A stretch of DNA of 64,000 nt, from assembly GCA_964510065.1 (NCBI GenBank), contig CAZEAC010000017.1:1-64000 (forward strand), written 5' to 3'. The notes under the pieces were generated by a model. It ran no database searches and was not told where the DNA came from. It was given only the letters and a program-made list of their open reading frames with translations. The DNA comes from CAZEAC01 sp964510065. Lineage in GTDB: Bacteria; Bdellovibrionota_C; UBA2361; CAIXSY01. Below are positions 44,281-53,481 of this stretch, piece after piece; within the stretch, counting starts at the first letter, position 1; every line of letters begins with the position of its first letter. Made by a program: the position numbers and the translations under genes.

Positions 44281-44955
44281 ATGAAAGCTATACTTCTTCT
44301 ATTGTTGATGAGCACTTCGGCGCTCGCCGGTGACGGATTTGAGCTGCNNNNNNNNNNGTATCGCGCAGCCATGTCGGAGCTCGAGCTTCGAAGTCTCGTC
44401 AACTTGATAACCAATCGGACTCAGCAGGTCAGAGACGAAAGGCTTCAGGTCGAGGAGCAGTTAAGGATTGAAAAGCTTCGTCTTAAGATGTTTCAAGAGC
44501 GGGCAGAAATGCGCAAGTTTCAGATCCTGGCGCTTCTCGCTAATACTGTTGACGAGCTTGAACAAGATGTCAAACAGTACCGCACGGTGCGAGATGGCGT
44601 TCGTACAAATCTCACCGCCCGGCAAGAAGTCTGGAGAACGCAGGAGGCGAAGATTAAGGCGCTCGAGGTTGAGTTTGAAGAGCTCGAGGCAAAACTTAGC
44701 AAACAGGAAGCGCTCAATACGCAACTTTCGGAGAACATCTCCAAGACGCGTCAACAGATCGCGGAGCTGAGGCGATCGATACCTCAGTTACGTACAGCAC
44801 AGCGGAACCGTGCCCAAAAGGCCTTAAAAAAAATGATTCCGTGGACAATTGGCATAAATAAGACAGATCCTAATACCCGGCGCGAAAACGCAGTAGGTAT
44901 CAGGATAAATTCGATACAGGGTCGCCTTTATAAGATTTCGGAGGAACCCAAGTAG
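44281..44955 (+). CDS. Secreted coiled-coil protein, about 224 aa, with assembly gap
   Basis: The signal peptide is MKAILLLLLMSTSALAGDGF. Ten N at 44348-44357 interrupt residues 23-26; the frame continues correctly, but the real gap length is unknown. From about residue 30 to 175 the protein is a long coiled coil (QVRDERLQVEEQLRIEKLRL, KIKALEVEFEELEAKLSKQE, ISKTRQQIAELRRSIPQL). A basic C-terminal part contains KKMIPWTIGINKTDP. It lies 5 bp after the preceding coiled-coil gene and is probably co-translated. Confidence 0.7.
   Translation: MKAILLLLLMSTSALAGDGFELXXXXYRAAMSELELRSLVNLITNRTQQVRDERLQVEEQLRIEKLRLKMFQERAEMRKFQILALLANTVDELEQDVKQYRTVRDGVRTNLTARQEVWRTQEAKIKALEVEFEELEAKLSKQEALNTQLSENISKTRQQIAELRRSIPQLRTAQRNRAQKALKKMIPWTIGINKTDPNTRRENAVGIRINSIQGRLYKISEEPK
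44348..44357. other. Assembly gap (10 N)
   Basis: Ten N lie near the 5' end of the second coiled-coil gene. Confidence 0.99.
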
Positions 44956-45053
44956 AGGAACTTCGTTCCCATGCAGGCAAAGACGGCGGTTGTAGGTGTT
45001 GTTTAACGTTGCAGCCCCGTCCCTTTTTGTGTTTATGAGGTGTGATTACTAGT

Positions 45054-48000
45054 ATGGTCGTTATCGCTAACAGTTTAATGTCAGACAGATCGAAACCGGC
45101 GCAACAGGCTTCGCAGACAAAGACATCGTCCAAAATAGCCAGCGCGAAAACTCTATTCACCACTGGCCTCGCTTGCTTTACCTTGGGATTCGAAGGTTCG
45201 CACGCACTTGCAGCCTCAAAAGTCGGTCGAGCCGACAACATGAATCCGCGCCCAGAATTGCCAGGAAGCATTCGCAGTTTGGTGCTTAGCTCGACAAACT
45301 ATACAAGTGAGATATTTTCTGGCTCGACTATTCAGTTTACCAATGCGACGCCCCTTTCGAATAGCATTCCTTCCCTGCCCATGTCCTATGGAGTTTTTAC
45401 CAATTTCTATCACGGTGTAGCATCCACTTACGGCGGAACCAATCGAGCTTTTCCCAACGTTACTCTGCCCACACCCGCTATTAATGCGGGAGCGTTAGCC
45501 GTTCGAACCGAGCAGTTTCTTGCCTCCACCAAAGAAGCGCGAATCGGAATTCGTGAACTTGAGACAGCGCGAACGCTTTATGATCAGTTTCAGCGTGTCA
45601 AAGACGTGCATGGACATATCTCCACGCCCTCTTCGATAGCCCTTTGGGGAGCGGCATACTTGGAACAGCTGCGCAGATTTGAAGTCTATCGCAATGCTTA
45701 TTTCGATAGCGCCACCAGCAGCAGCAATCTGCTCTCGTATGCCAATCCGAAATCTCGTCCGGACGAACACTACTACGAGATGCGAATCGCCGAAGTAAAG
45801 CAACATCCACCTACTGTGATGACGACCAACCTTCTTAGCGAAGGGAACTCCAAGGAGGAGCTCCGTACTCCGTTAAATCAATCACACGTTTTTCCTGATC
45901 TTGCGCTCGCGGTGCGAATGAAACGGGCACAGGTTCGTTCTGAACTCAAAGTTGATCGCCTTGCCACAAACTCTATTAGCTTTTCGATTCAGCAGAAGCT
46001 CTTCGTGGATTATCTTGTTTCAGGAGCAACCAATATCTCGCAAAACATTTGGGGCACTCGCGAGCTGCTGCGCTACAACACCGATAACCCCGAAACACGC
46101 GCCAACGCAGCATGGTGGTATGCATTCGCAGAAAGGAATGACCGTCACGCCGCGCTGCGAGCTGGCGTAAAGCATTTTGATTCAGAGTACTTACAAGTTC
46201 TCGACATTGCCGGATGGCCCAGTTTACGCGACTTTGCTCAGCACTGGAACACCGGTCGTTATTATCAGACCCCAAAGTACGGAGAATCATTTGTTGTTGG
46301 CGGCTCGACTAATATGTATCAGGCACCAAGCGCCACAAATACTCTCGCCCATTTCTTCGATAGGGAAGTTACCTTTGTTTCGAAGTCGGAACAGTCTCGG
46401 CTTATCGCCAAGCAAGCAAAGGTTGCCGCCACCGACGCTTGCGCCAAGGAGGAAGCTCAATTACTTAAGGCGTTCGCCAGGGATCCAAAAACCCTTCATC
46501 ACCTTGAGAGGCTGGCTATGCTACGTGAGGCGGCGCGCTACACTCTCGACACTGCGTGGGTCACTTCAAAAAATAGGTCGATAGATTTCGAGCGGCTCTT
46601 TGCGCAGTCTCAAACTGTCGAGCTTCTAAGACAGCCTGAAGCGAATCCGGCAAGCGTCGCCAAGCTGTTAAAAGCCGGCCTCGACGACATTAGCGCCGCT
46701 CAGCGATTTGTCAGAGAATTTAATGACGGCAGCTCTCAGGGGGAATACATCGCCAAAGCTGAACCGTATCCGGGGTTTTTCGCTCAAGCGCGCGCGCTAG
46801 AAAGTACCATTTTGGATTCTCGGGTAGGTTATTATACCTTGCAAGGAAAATTTCAGACCCTTGAGCGTGCCGATGTCGGCAAGAAAGAGAGCGCAATCAC
46901 CAGCGCATGGAGCACCACCCCGCTCCTTCCCCCTCAATACCTGACTTCAAGAAAAATTCCGGCCTCGTATTTTGAAGACACCTTGCACGTGCGCTCGGAT
47001 ATGTACCGTCTTCTTTCGGATGTGCCCCCTAAGTTCCATTGGACTGGCGCGCCACTTGAATCACCATGGCTTTTGGGAACAAATGTGCTGAACATCACTT
47101 CTATTGCTCCGCAAACTACCCTTCGCGTGCCCTATCTGGGGCAGGCAGCGGAATTTGCGCATGGAATTGGAGGTCTCACCCTTGAACTCGCACAACCGCT
47201 GAATCCAAATCTGATAAGAGTAATCACCGCAGAAACTCGGCTACAAGAAAAAATCCGTGCCGAACTCAAGCGCGAATGGCCAAGCACCGAGCTCAGAAAG
47301 CGGCTCGTCGACCGAACTTGGAGTCAGAGCAATCACGAGGACAAAGTCCGCGGGCTGGCGCTTTCTTATCGAGATGTCGTCCTGAAAGCCGAAGTCGCCG
47401 AACTCGTCGCTGCGCTGCAAGCATTACCAGCAGAAGCTCTCCAACTTAGAATCAGGCTCAGCACTTTGCCACCTTTTCACCAGACCCAGGAGATCTCGCT
47501 CAGTCTTCTCGCGCCTACTTGGCTAAATGCACACCAAGACATTTCGAAGAATAAAGAGCTTGGCGCTTACTTGGCAGTGCTCATTAATGAATGCAGCTGG
47601 GAAGAATTTGCATTCGGAGATCGGTGTTTGCGTTCGGGATTTCTCTTCGAATCAGCCGCGCCGGACAGCTCTATGCCAGGTTCAGGCCGCGCATCTAATC
47701 CAAAGTTTGCGTTTCACGTTACCTCCGATAGTCGAATCCGCCCCTTGCGCATTTTGCAGTCAAACTGGTCGCTTGATGGAACGGTTCTTGATTTCACTTC
47801 TTTGGCAAAGGCTGTGCAGGACAACAACAAGGAGCGCTTGCCGGTCACGATTCACGCCGAGCTCTCTCGCGAGATTGCTCGATGGGCCAAACGTTCAAAG
47901 GTTAAAGACATTAATCCAGCGGATTTGATTTCACTCGACGAGATTCGAGAGCTCCCCGGTTTGTCGATCGACGAGCAAGTTATATGCTTAGAGAGATTGG

Positions 48001-48128
48001 TTGCCATGCGCCTTCAAGCGAGGGGTGCTCTGCGTCAGCCTCTGTCCGACGAGATGCTTACTGCCCTAAAATTGCACATTCACGACTATCTCGATTTGCA
48101 AATGAGAAAATTTGCCGATAAACTGTAA
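45054..48128 (+). CDS. Large exported protein of unknown function, about 1024 aa
   Basis: ATG 45054 has GAGG 13 bases upstream; a GTG at 45042 is in frame. About 35 polar residues precede a hydrophobic segment (KTLFTTGLACFTLGFEGSHA) ending in LAAS, probably a long-n-region signal peptide. The next 100 residues are Asn/Thr/Ser-rich, then the protein is largely helical and acidic-basic (TKEARIGIRELETARTLYDQ, LQEKIRAELKREWPSTELRK). The last 80 residues form a helical domain (INPADLISLDEIRELPGLSI). No domain is recognised. It lies in the same plus-strand cluster as paralogues A and B and shares their kind of N-terminus. Confidence 0.7.
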   Translation: MVVIANSLMSDRSKPAQQASQTKTSSKIASAKTLFTTGLACFTLGFEGSHALAASKVGRADNMNPRPELPGSIRSLVLSSTNYTSEIFSGSTIQFTNATPLSNSIPSLPMSYGVFTNFYHGVASTYGGTNRAFPNVTLPTPAINAGALAVRTEQFLASTKEARIGIRELETARTLYDQFQRVKDVHGHISTPSSIALWGAAYLEQLRRFEVYRNAYFDSATSSSNLLSYANPKSRPDEHYYEMRIAEVKQHPPTVMTTNLLSEGNSKEELRTPLNQSHVFPDLALAVRMKRAQVRSELKVDRLATNSISFSIQQKLFVDYLVSGATNISQNIWGTRELLRYNTDNPETRANAAWWYAFAERNDRHAALRAGVKHFDSEYLQVLDIAGWPSLRDFAQHWNTGRYYQTPKYGESFVVGGSTNMYQAPSATNTLAHFFDREVTFVSKSEQSRLIAKQAKVAATDACAKEEAQLLKAFARDPKTLHHLERLAMLREAARYTLDTAWVTSKNRSIDFERLFAQSQTVELLRQPEANPASVAKLLKAGLDDISAAQRFVREFNDGSSQGEYIAKAEPYPGFFAQARALESTILDSRVGYYTLQGKFQTLERADVGKKESAITSAWSTTPLLPPQYLTSRKIPASYFEDTLHVRSDMYRLLSDVPPKFHWTGAPLESPWLLGTNVLNITSIAPQTTLRVPYLGQAAEFAHGIGGLTLELAQPLNPNLIRVITAETRLQEKIRAELKREWPSTELRKRLVDRTWSQSNHEDKVRGLALSYRDVVLKAEVAELVAALQALPAEALQLRIRLSTLPPFHQTQEISLSLLAPTWLNAHQDISKNKELGAYLAVLINECSWEEFAFGDRCLRSGFLFESAAPDSSMPGSGRASNPKFAFHVTSDSRIRPLRILQSNWSLDGTVLDFTSLAKAVQDNNKERLPVTIHAELSREIARWAKRSKVKDINPADLISLDEIRELPGLSIDEQVICLERLVAMRLQARGALRQPLSDEMLTALKLHIHDYLDLQMRKFADKL

Positions 48129-48150
48129 CTGCTAACATAAAAATTTCACT

Positions 48151-48618
48151 ATGCTGAGAATAATTACCGTTTCGCTCCTCATTACTTTCTTGATTGGATG
48201 TGAAAAGAGCGCTTCAAATGATGCTACCGTTTCCAGCGCGCAGCCGTCGATTCCGCAAGATCCTCCCGAACCATCGACCCCTCCCCGAACCGATGTCGCG
48301 GTCACTGATCTTTCATTCGGCTCAGCTATAAATAAATACAATGTTGTTGACCAACGGCTTAGGCAGTTTTCGCCAGGCGCGCAAGTGTACGGCATGGTGA
48401 TTACCGATGGCAGTGGTCCTGAAGCGGAGATTACGCTGTCGCTTAAGGACGCCGCGGGAAAGCTGCTCTATGAAAAGAGTCAAACAGTAAAGCCGAATGG
48501 ATCTTGGGCCACCGCGTTTAATATTAGCCAGGAGGTACATCTATCGCCTGGCGAGTACACGGCAATTGCTCGGCTCGATGGACATAAAGCGGAGACAAAG
48601 AGTTTTCTTGTAAAGTAG
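48151..48618 (+). CDS. Small lipoprotein with beta-sandwich-like domain
   Basis: The 155-residue protein has a lipoprotein signal (MLRIITVSLLITFLIGCEKS, Cys17), a Pro/Ser/Thr linker (about 28-48) and a domain of about 100 residues with strand-like repeats: DVAVTDLSFGSAINKYNVV, GAQVYGMVITDGSGPEAEIT, LKDAAGKLLYEKSQTV and GEYTAIARLDG. This resembles an Ig-like or carboxypeptidase-regulatory fold. It lies 22 bp after the 1024-residue protein gene and probably ends that transcript. Function unknown. Confidence 0.65.
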   Translation: MLRIITVSLLITFLIGCEKSASNDATVSSAQPSIPQDPPEPSTPPRTDVAVTDLSFGSAINKYNVVDQRLRQFSPGAQVYGMVITDGSGPEAEITLSLKDAAGKLLYEKSQTVKPNGSWATAFNISQEVHLSPGEYTAIARLDGHKAETKSFLVK

Positions 48619-48693
48619 AGCCCTCCGGTTCAAAGTGGTGGGTCGCGAAGTTGGCTCGCCCTCGCCACACGTCAACCCGTAGCGGCAGTCTCA

Positions 48694-50274
48694 CTATGTG
48701 CTAAATGGCTTTAACATTGGCGCAGCCTCGTCGGATGACTCATCAATCCGCACTCTTCGATATCCGCCAACAACCCAAAAATAAATTGCCAGAAGCACGA
48801 AAATTGCTGCCATCGCCAGCGGAATAAGTGCGTCAATTTGCAGTGTGCGTCTGTCTCCGACAACACTGGCATCAGCAATAGCCCGCTGATCGTGGTCACG
48901 CTTAGGACTTGCCGTCGCAAGCGCATCGGCAAGAATCTTACCATCGACAGGAGTAGTCGCTTCGAAGAACAAAAAGCTTTTCGGTTCACTTGAGCGTACC
49001 TTCGCGTAGAGCTCAGCATCCTGAGTTTGCAGCTCCTGCGCAGTGTAGCGATCTTTAAAATAGCCAAGGCCCGGAGTCCCGATAAGGCCCGCAGCCATCA
49101 TTCCAATGCCGCCCATGATGCTAATCGCGATTGCGCCAGTTCGTGGAAATCTATCGCTTGCTACTGCAAGCATGGTTGGCCAGAAATAAGTCTTGCCTAC
49201 CGCATAGACTATTACCGCAATCATTATCATCTCGATTCCTTGCGCGTGGCTAATAAGGCTCAAACCCAACGCCGCAGTCAGAGACGAGGCAAGAAGAATT
49301 CCTATCGGGGAAAGTCCGAGTCTGCGCTCAATGAAATCAGTACAAAATCGAAGCGCGAACATAACCAATGAGGCCATTACAAAAAGCCATTTGCCAGTGG
49401 TGGGCGTAAGCAAGTTTCCCGTGATATTCTGAATCCATCCGTCAGTCCCAAGTTCAACCGAACCGACGAGCATGTGCGCTATAAAGAGCGCAAAAAGCAG
49501 CAGATGCCCGAGCGCGAGCCGAGTAATCACTCCAATTACAGCGAGTAGCATCGCCCCGACCGCACATGAAACTTGGGCAGAGAGATGCAGATGATCGTGT
49601 AAAAAAAGCGAGATAAGTGCACAGACAACAACTCCCCCAAGCAGTCCAACATCAGAAAACATTTCACCGAGACTGAGCCCTTTGTTTGATGCTTCAGAGC
49701 GCGGAAAGCGCTGGCGCCAAAAAAGCATGCCGTAGATAAGGGTTGGCACGAGATAAAGAGCGAGTTGCGCCTTCCAACTCCAGCCGCCGGGCCCGCCGAG
49801 TACCGCGCCTACCGCACCGCCGAGTACAAGTCCGGCGGGCCAACTCGCATGAAGTATATTGAGGTAATGCGCGCGCTTTTCAGGAAAGAGCGTGGCAACA
49901 AGAGGATTCGCCACCGCTTCCAAAGTTCCATTGGCGAAGGCAAAAGTAAACATTCCCCATAGCAAATATTGGTAAGAAGAATCACGCGACATCTCGGTGG
50001 ACGCTCCGAAGGTAATGAGCGCAGAAACAATGTGCAGGGCAAAGGCTCCGACAACCAGCTTTCCGTAGCCGATTTTATCGGCGACAACACCCCCAATTAT
50101 GATGCCAAAGCAAAAACCGGTAAAGCCGGCGCCGCCAATGCGTCCTAGCTCGGTAGCAGAAAAGCCGAATTCACGCGCCCAATCCGAGAAGATTCCTCCG
50201 CGAATCGCGAAGCCAAACCCCGCAGCTAAGATAGCCATAAAACCGGCTAAAAGTAGTCGCCTTCTATTTTGCAT
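48694..50274 (-). CDS. Major facilitator superfamily transporter
   Basis: The 526-residue protein has about 12 membrane helices. The first helix follows QNRRRLLLAGFMAILAAGFG. The MFS loop motif appears as GGVVADKIGYGKLVVGAF, and FANGTLEAVANPLVATLFPE with LNILHASWPAGLVLGG resembles sugar-transporter-like MFS proteins. A soluble insertion (about 440-490, KDRYTAQELQTQDAELYAKV) lies before the last helix. The substrate cannot be given. ATG 50274 has GGAGGG upstream. It is convergent with the lipoprotein gene. Confidence 0.85.
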   Translation of the reverse strand: MQNRRRLLLAGFMAILAAGFGFAIRGGIFSDWAREFGFSATELGRIGGAGFTGFCFGIIIGGVVADKIGYGKLVVGAFALHIVSALITFGASTEMSRDSSYQYLLWGMFTFAFANGTLEAVANPLVATLFPEKRAHYLNILHASWPAGLVLGGAVGAVLGGPGGWSWKAQLALYLVPTLIYGMLFWRQRFPRSEASNKGLSLGEMFSDVGLLGGVVVCALISLFLHDHLHLSAQVSCAVGAMLLAVIGVITRLALGHLLLFALFIAHMLVGSVELGTDGWIQNITGNLLTPTTGKWLFVMASLVMFALRFCTDFIERRLGLSPIGILLASSLTAALGLSLISHAQGIEMIMIAVIVYAVGKTYFWPTMLAVASDRFPRTGAIAISIMGGIGMMAAGLIGTPGLGYFKDRYTAQELQTQDAELYAKVRSSEPKSFLFFEATTPVDGKILADALATASPKRDHDQRAIADASVVGDRRTLQIDALIPLAMAAIFVLLAIYFWVVGGYRRVRIDESSDEAAPMLKPFST

Positions 50275-50339
50275 AGCGCCCTCCGCGGTCTCTAAGTAAC
50301 ATTTTAAATTGTTGCTTTGAAGAAAAATATCGCGCGGGA

Positions 50340-50699
50340 CTATCCCCCGGATTTCTTAGCTTCGAATCCCCGTTTCTTTAACTCATCGATTATAAGCTGA
50401 AGATGATCCCCCTGAATTTCTATAATGCCGTCTTTAATCGTTCCACCAGTGCCACAGCGCTTTTGGAGCTCACGAAGCAGATCTTTTAATCTCGCCTGAG
50501 GAAGCGCAACTCCATGTATGGCAGTCACTGTTTTTCCGGCCCGACCGCCCGTTTCCCTGCGCACTCGAACAGAGCCGTTACCTATTATATTTTTGCCTTT
50601 CAACTCACGGCAGATGCACGCGGCGAGTGCTTTTTCACACTCGGGGCAATGTGCGCCTTTATCTGTCGAGTACACAAGCTTTTCATCGCGATTTTTCAC
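50340..50699 (-). CDS. SUI1/YciH-family translation initiation-like factor
   Basis: The core SUI1 domain has VRVRRETGGRAGKTVTAIHG, ELQKRCGTGGTIKDGIIEIQ and GDHLQLIIDELKKRGF. Bacterial YciH proteins of this family influence start-site fidelity in vitro. I start at GTG 50699, because KLVYSTDKGAHCPECEKALA matches the usual YciH N-terminus with its CxxC pair; the frame is open up to 50804, but that would overlap the neighbouring gene. At 119 residues the size is normal. Confidence 0.85.
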   Translation of the reverse strand: MKNRDEKLVYSTDKGAHCPECEKALAACICRELKGKNIIGNGSVRVRRETGGRAGKTVTAIHGVALPQARLKDLLRELQKRCGTGGTIKDGIIEIQGDHLQLIIDELKKRGFEAKKSGG

Positions 50700-50754
50700 G
50701 CTAGTGAAGTTGGCAGTAGTCGCCAGCTTTGGCAAGTGCCCAACCGCCTTACTG

Positions 50755-53355
50755 TCATCTCGAGATCTCAACCTGCTGTGGTGCACCGGGGACGACAACT
50801 CCATTTAAGATAGTAATAGACACCTGACAGGCGCCGGTTTTGTTTGCAGTGTCAAACACCACCATTCGAAGCGTATGTGCTCCGTTCGGTAGTAGTGTCG
50901 TATTCCATAGGCCGTGCCCACCATAAATGTGATAGTGCTCGTTCGAATTCACGTCAGTATAGGCAAGTGTGCCATCGATATAAAATTCCGCTTTCACCGT
51001 TCCCACATCATCGAACGCATCGCCGAAGAAATCAGAAACTGCACCGGAAACCGTAGAGCCATCTTTTGGCAGGGTGATACTGCACGAGGGCGAAGAATCG
51101 GTAGTAACTATTATCTGGTACGACTGCACCGCGTTTGGCGCAACACCATTCCCCGCACTCACAATCACGTTGAAAGTGCCCGTTGTAGTCGGGTTCCAAC
51201 TTATAAGCCCCGTTGCACTATTTATCATCATACCTGCCGGGGCAGTAGTAAGCGAGTAGGTCGGCGCCGGAAGCCCCGTGGCATTGACATCATACTGATA
51301 GGGAGATCCCAGCACCGCGACAGTATTTGCCGGAGATATAATGTTGGGAGACTGCGCGTCATTATCCACAACACTTACCGTCACCGTTCTCACCGGAAGA
51401 TCTGGCACGTATAATGTTATGATTGTTTGGTCCGCGCTCGTATCAGTGTCTTCTGCGGCGTTGATGCTCACCTGTTGGTCTACGGAATAATTTGACGGCG
51501 TAAAGGTTAAGGTTGGACCGGAGGTAACGGTAATATCCGGATCGCCGCCTCCACCATAAACATTCACGGTCACGTTGCTTGCGGGGGCAGTCGAAAGCCG
51601 AACATTGAAGGATGCCGTGCTACCTTCATTCATGCTGAGTGTGCTGGCTGAAACAACCAGATTTTGTGAATCATTATCAGCGACCGTGACCGCCACATTT
51701 CGGTCGGCCATACCTGGAGCTGAAAGAGCTATATAACCATTATCTCTGACCGCATCGGAATCCTCTGCTGCAGTAATTGTTACCGTCTGCGGAGTAGCGT
51801 AATTCGAAGGGGTGAATATAAGGTGCGCAGGTGTGACGATGGCAAGCTCTGAGTCTCCCCAGGCAAAGCGTACGTAGACATCAACATTTGATGTCGGCGG
51901 CTTCGCGAGGCTTACCGAGAATCCCGCCGACCCTCCTTCAACAAAATCAACACTGGTCGTTGAAAGAACTATGCTCTGTACATTTGAGTCATAAACAATC
52001 TTTCCAACGGAGCCACCAAGATTCGCGTAATAAAGCGCACCATCCGCGCCGACCGACACGTCGGTCACATTTCCAACCAGCGTGGCAAAGGTATCAATCT
52101 TAGTAACGTTATTGCTCGAATCGAGCACTGCGCGAAAAATTGCTCCCGCATTATGATCGCCGAAGAAGAAATTGCCCTGATACTCAGCGGGAAAAGCACC
52201 AGCATCATAGAACGCTCCTCCTGTTACGCATCCTCCCATATTTTGCGTTCTTACCGATCCGCCTGTCGCATTGCTGTCACTTCCGGACTGGGTCACAGTA
52301 AATGTATCCGCGTCGACAATCTCCTTAACGTAATAGTCACCGTTGAATGACGTGTTACTTACACCTGCCACAGTTATTTTCTCGCCACGCTTAAAATAGT
52401 GCGGCTCAGTCGTGTTGAACGTCGCGATATCCGAACTACGAAAAACCGATGCTACGTTCCAGGTGTCTACCGCGTTAGTACGATACTTAATTATTGGTGG
52501 CACTGATGTTATCGAGGTTCCTGGAATCGTATTCGGCTGGCGATTCTCATTGAAACGATCGCCCATGTAATCCCCGCGGTTCGCTATGAAGATCTGCTCA
52601 TAATAATCCCCCACTACATTCGCCCAAAGCTTTTTTGTGCTTGGCTGAAGCGCCATCGTAAATGGATTTCGAAGCCCTCGCGCCCATATAAAATCAGTCG
52701 GCCCAATTCCATCGGCGCTATTGTAGAAGGGATTGTCGTTCGGAGCCGTGCCATCCATATTCATGCGACCAATTTTCGAGGCGAGAGATGAAAGGTCCGC
52801 TCCTTCTCCCGATCCACCGCCCAGATTGCCAATCGCCCAATAAATAAAATTCCCATTCCCATTATGATCTGGCCCAATCACAACAGCCCCACCGTCATGA
52901 TTTGCCCCTCCGCACGGCAGCCCCGTTTTGATATCAACAACGGTGTCGCCGACGCTGTCGTTGTTCGAATCCGTAATGCGCACAATTTTCTGAGTGGTCA
53001 TCGAATCGGTATAAAAAACATATACGTAATGATTCGCAGCGAAGTTCGGGTCAAAGGCAAGTGACAATACCCCGGTTTCATATGACTGAATGTAAGGGCT
53101 CAGTGTGTAGAAGTTATTCGGAAGAAGAGCGCCATTCTGAATAACGCGAATCGGGCCATCCTTGATCGTGAGGAATAGCCGATTGGATCCATCGGGAGCC
53201 CAGGTCATCGAGGTTATATGTCTACTTGTGACTGCCGACGGAATAGAAGCAACCGGGATATCCCGGAAGTTTTGCTCCACCGGTTCGCACAATCCAGATG
53301 ATGCAGTGAGTGAGAAAAGCGTCCCAAAGACTGCAAAGAAACCAAACCGATTCAT
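50755..53355 (-). CDS. Secreted glucose/sorbosone dehydrogenase-like protein with Calx-beta and Ig-like repeats
   Basis: ATG 53355 follows GGAGGTGA. After a signal peptide (FFAVFGTLFSLTASSGLCEP) a beta-propeller of about 420 residues carries PQQ-type sugar dehydrogenase features: ITSMTWAPDGSNRLFLTIKD, ETGVLSLAFDPNFAANHYVY, HDGGAVVIGPD and DFIWARGLRNPFTMALQP. The propeller is interrupted at about 305-370 by an extra segment (KITVAGVSNTSFNGDYYVKE). Two Calx-beta-like repeats follow (VDFVEGGSAGFSVSLAKPP; SMNEGSTASFNVRLSTAP), then a putative Ig-like and a final beta domain. Total 866 residues. It is probably a surface or secreted enzyme; the substrate and cofactor are not proven. Confidence 0.85.
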   Translation of the reverse strand: MNRFGFFAVFGTLFSLTASSGLCEPVEQNFRDIPVASIPSAVTSRHITSMTWAPDGSNRLFLTIKDGPIRVIQNGALLPNNFYTLSPYIQSYETGVLSLAFDPNFAANHYVYVFYTDSMTTQKIVRITDSNNDSVGDTVVDIKTGLPCGGANHDGGAVVIGPDHNGNGNFIYWAIGNLGGGSGEGADLSSLASKIGRMNMDGTAPNDNPFYNSADGIGPTDFIWARGLRNPFTMALQPSTKKLWANVVGDYYEQIFIANRGDYMGDRFNENRQPNTIPGTSITSVPPIIKYRTNAVDTWNVASVFRSSDIATFNTTEPHYFKRGEKITVAGVSNTSFNGDYYVKEIVDADTFTVTQSGSDSNATGGSVRTQNMGGCVTGGAFYDAGAFPAEYQGNFFFGDHNAGAIFRAVLDSSNNVTKIDTFATLVGNVTDVSVGADGALYYANLGGSVGKIVYDSNVQSIVLSTTSVDFVEGGSAGFSVSLAKPPTSNVDVYVRFAWGDSELAIVTPAHLIFTPSNYATPQTVTITAAEDSDAVRDNGYIALSAPGMADRNVAVTVADNDSQNLVVSASTLSMNEGSTASFNVRLSTAPASNVTVNVYGGGGDPDITVTSGPTLTFTPSNYSVDQQVSINAAEDTDTSADQTIITLYVPDLPVRTVTVSVVDNDAQSPNIISPANTVAVLGSPYQYDVNATGLPAPTYSLTTAPAGMMINSATGLISWNPTTTGTFNVIVSAGNGVAPNAVQSYQIIVTTDSSPSCSITLPKDGSTVSGAVSDFFGDAFDDVGTVKAEFYIDGTLAYTDVNSNEHYHIYGGHGLWNTTLLPNGAHTLRMVVFDTANKTGACQVSITILNGVVVPGAPQQVEISR

Positions 53356-53481
53356 GTATAGTTGTCACCTCCGACCTAACGTAACTCTCATATAATTTTC
53401 ACGTTATTGCGGGATTTAAGCAATAACGCGATAAGAGCGAAACATATTCTCCCCAATTTCAAGAGCAATTATGGCGTTGGG

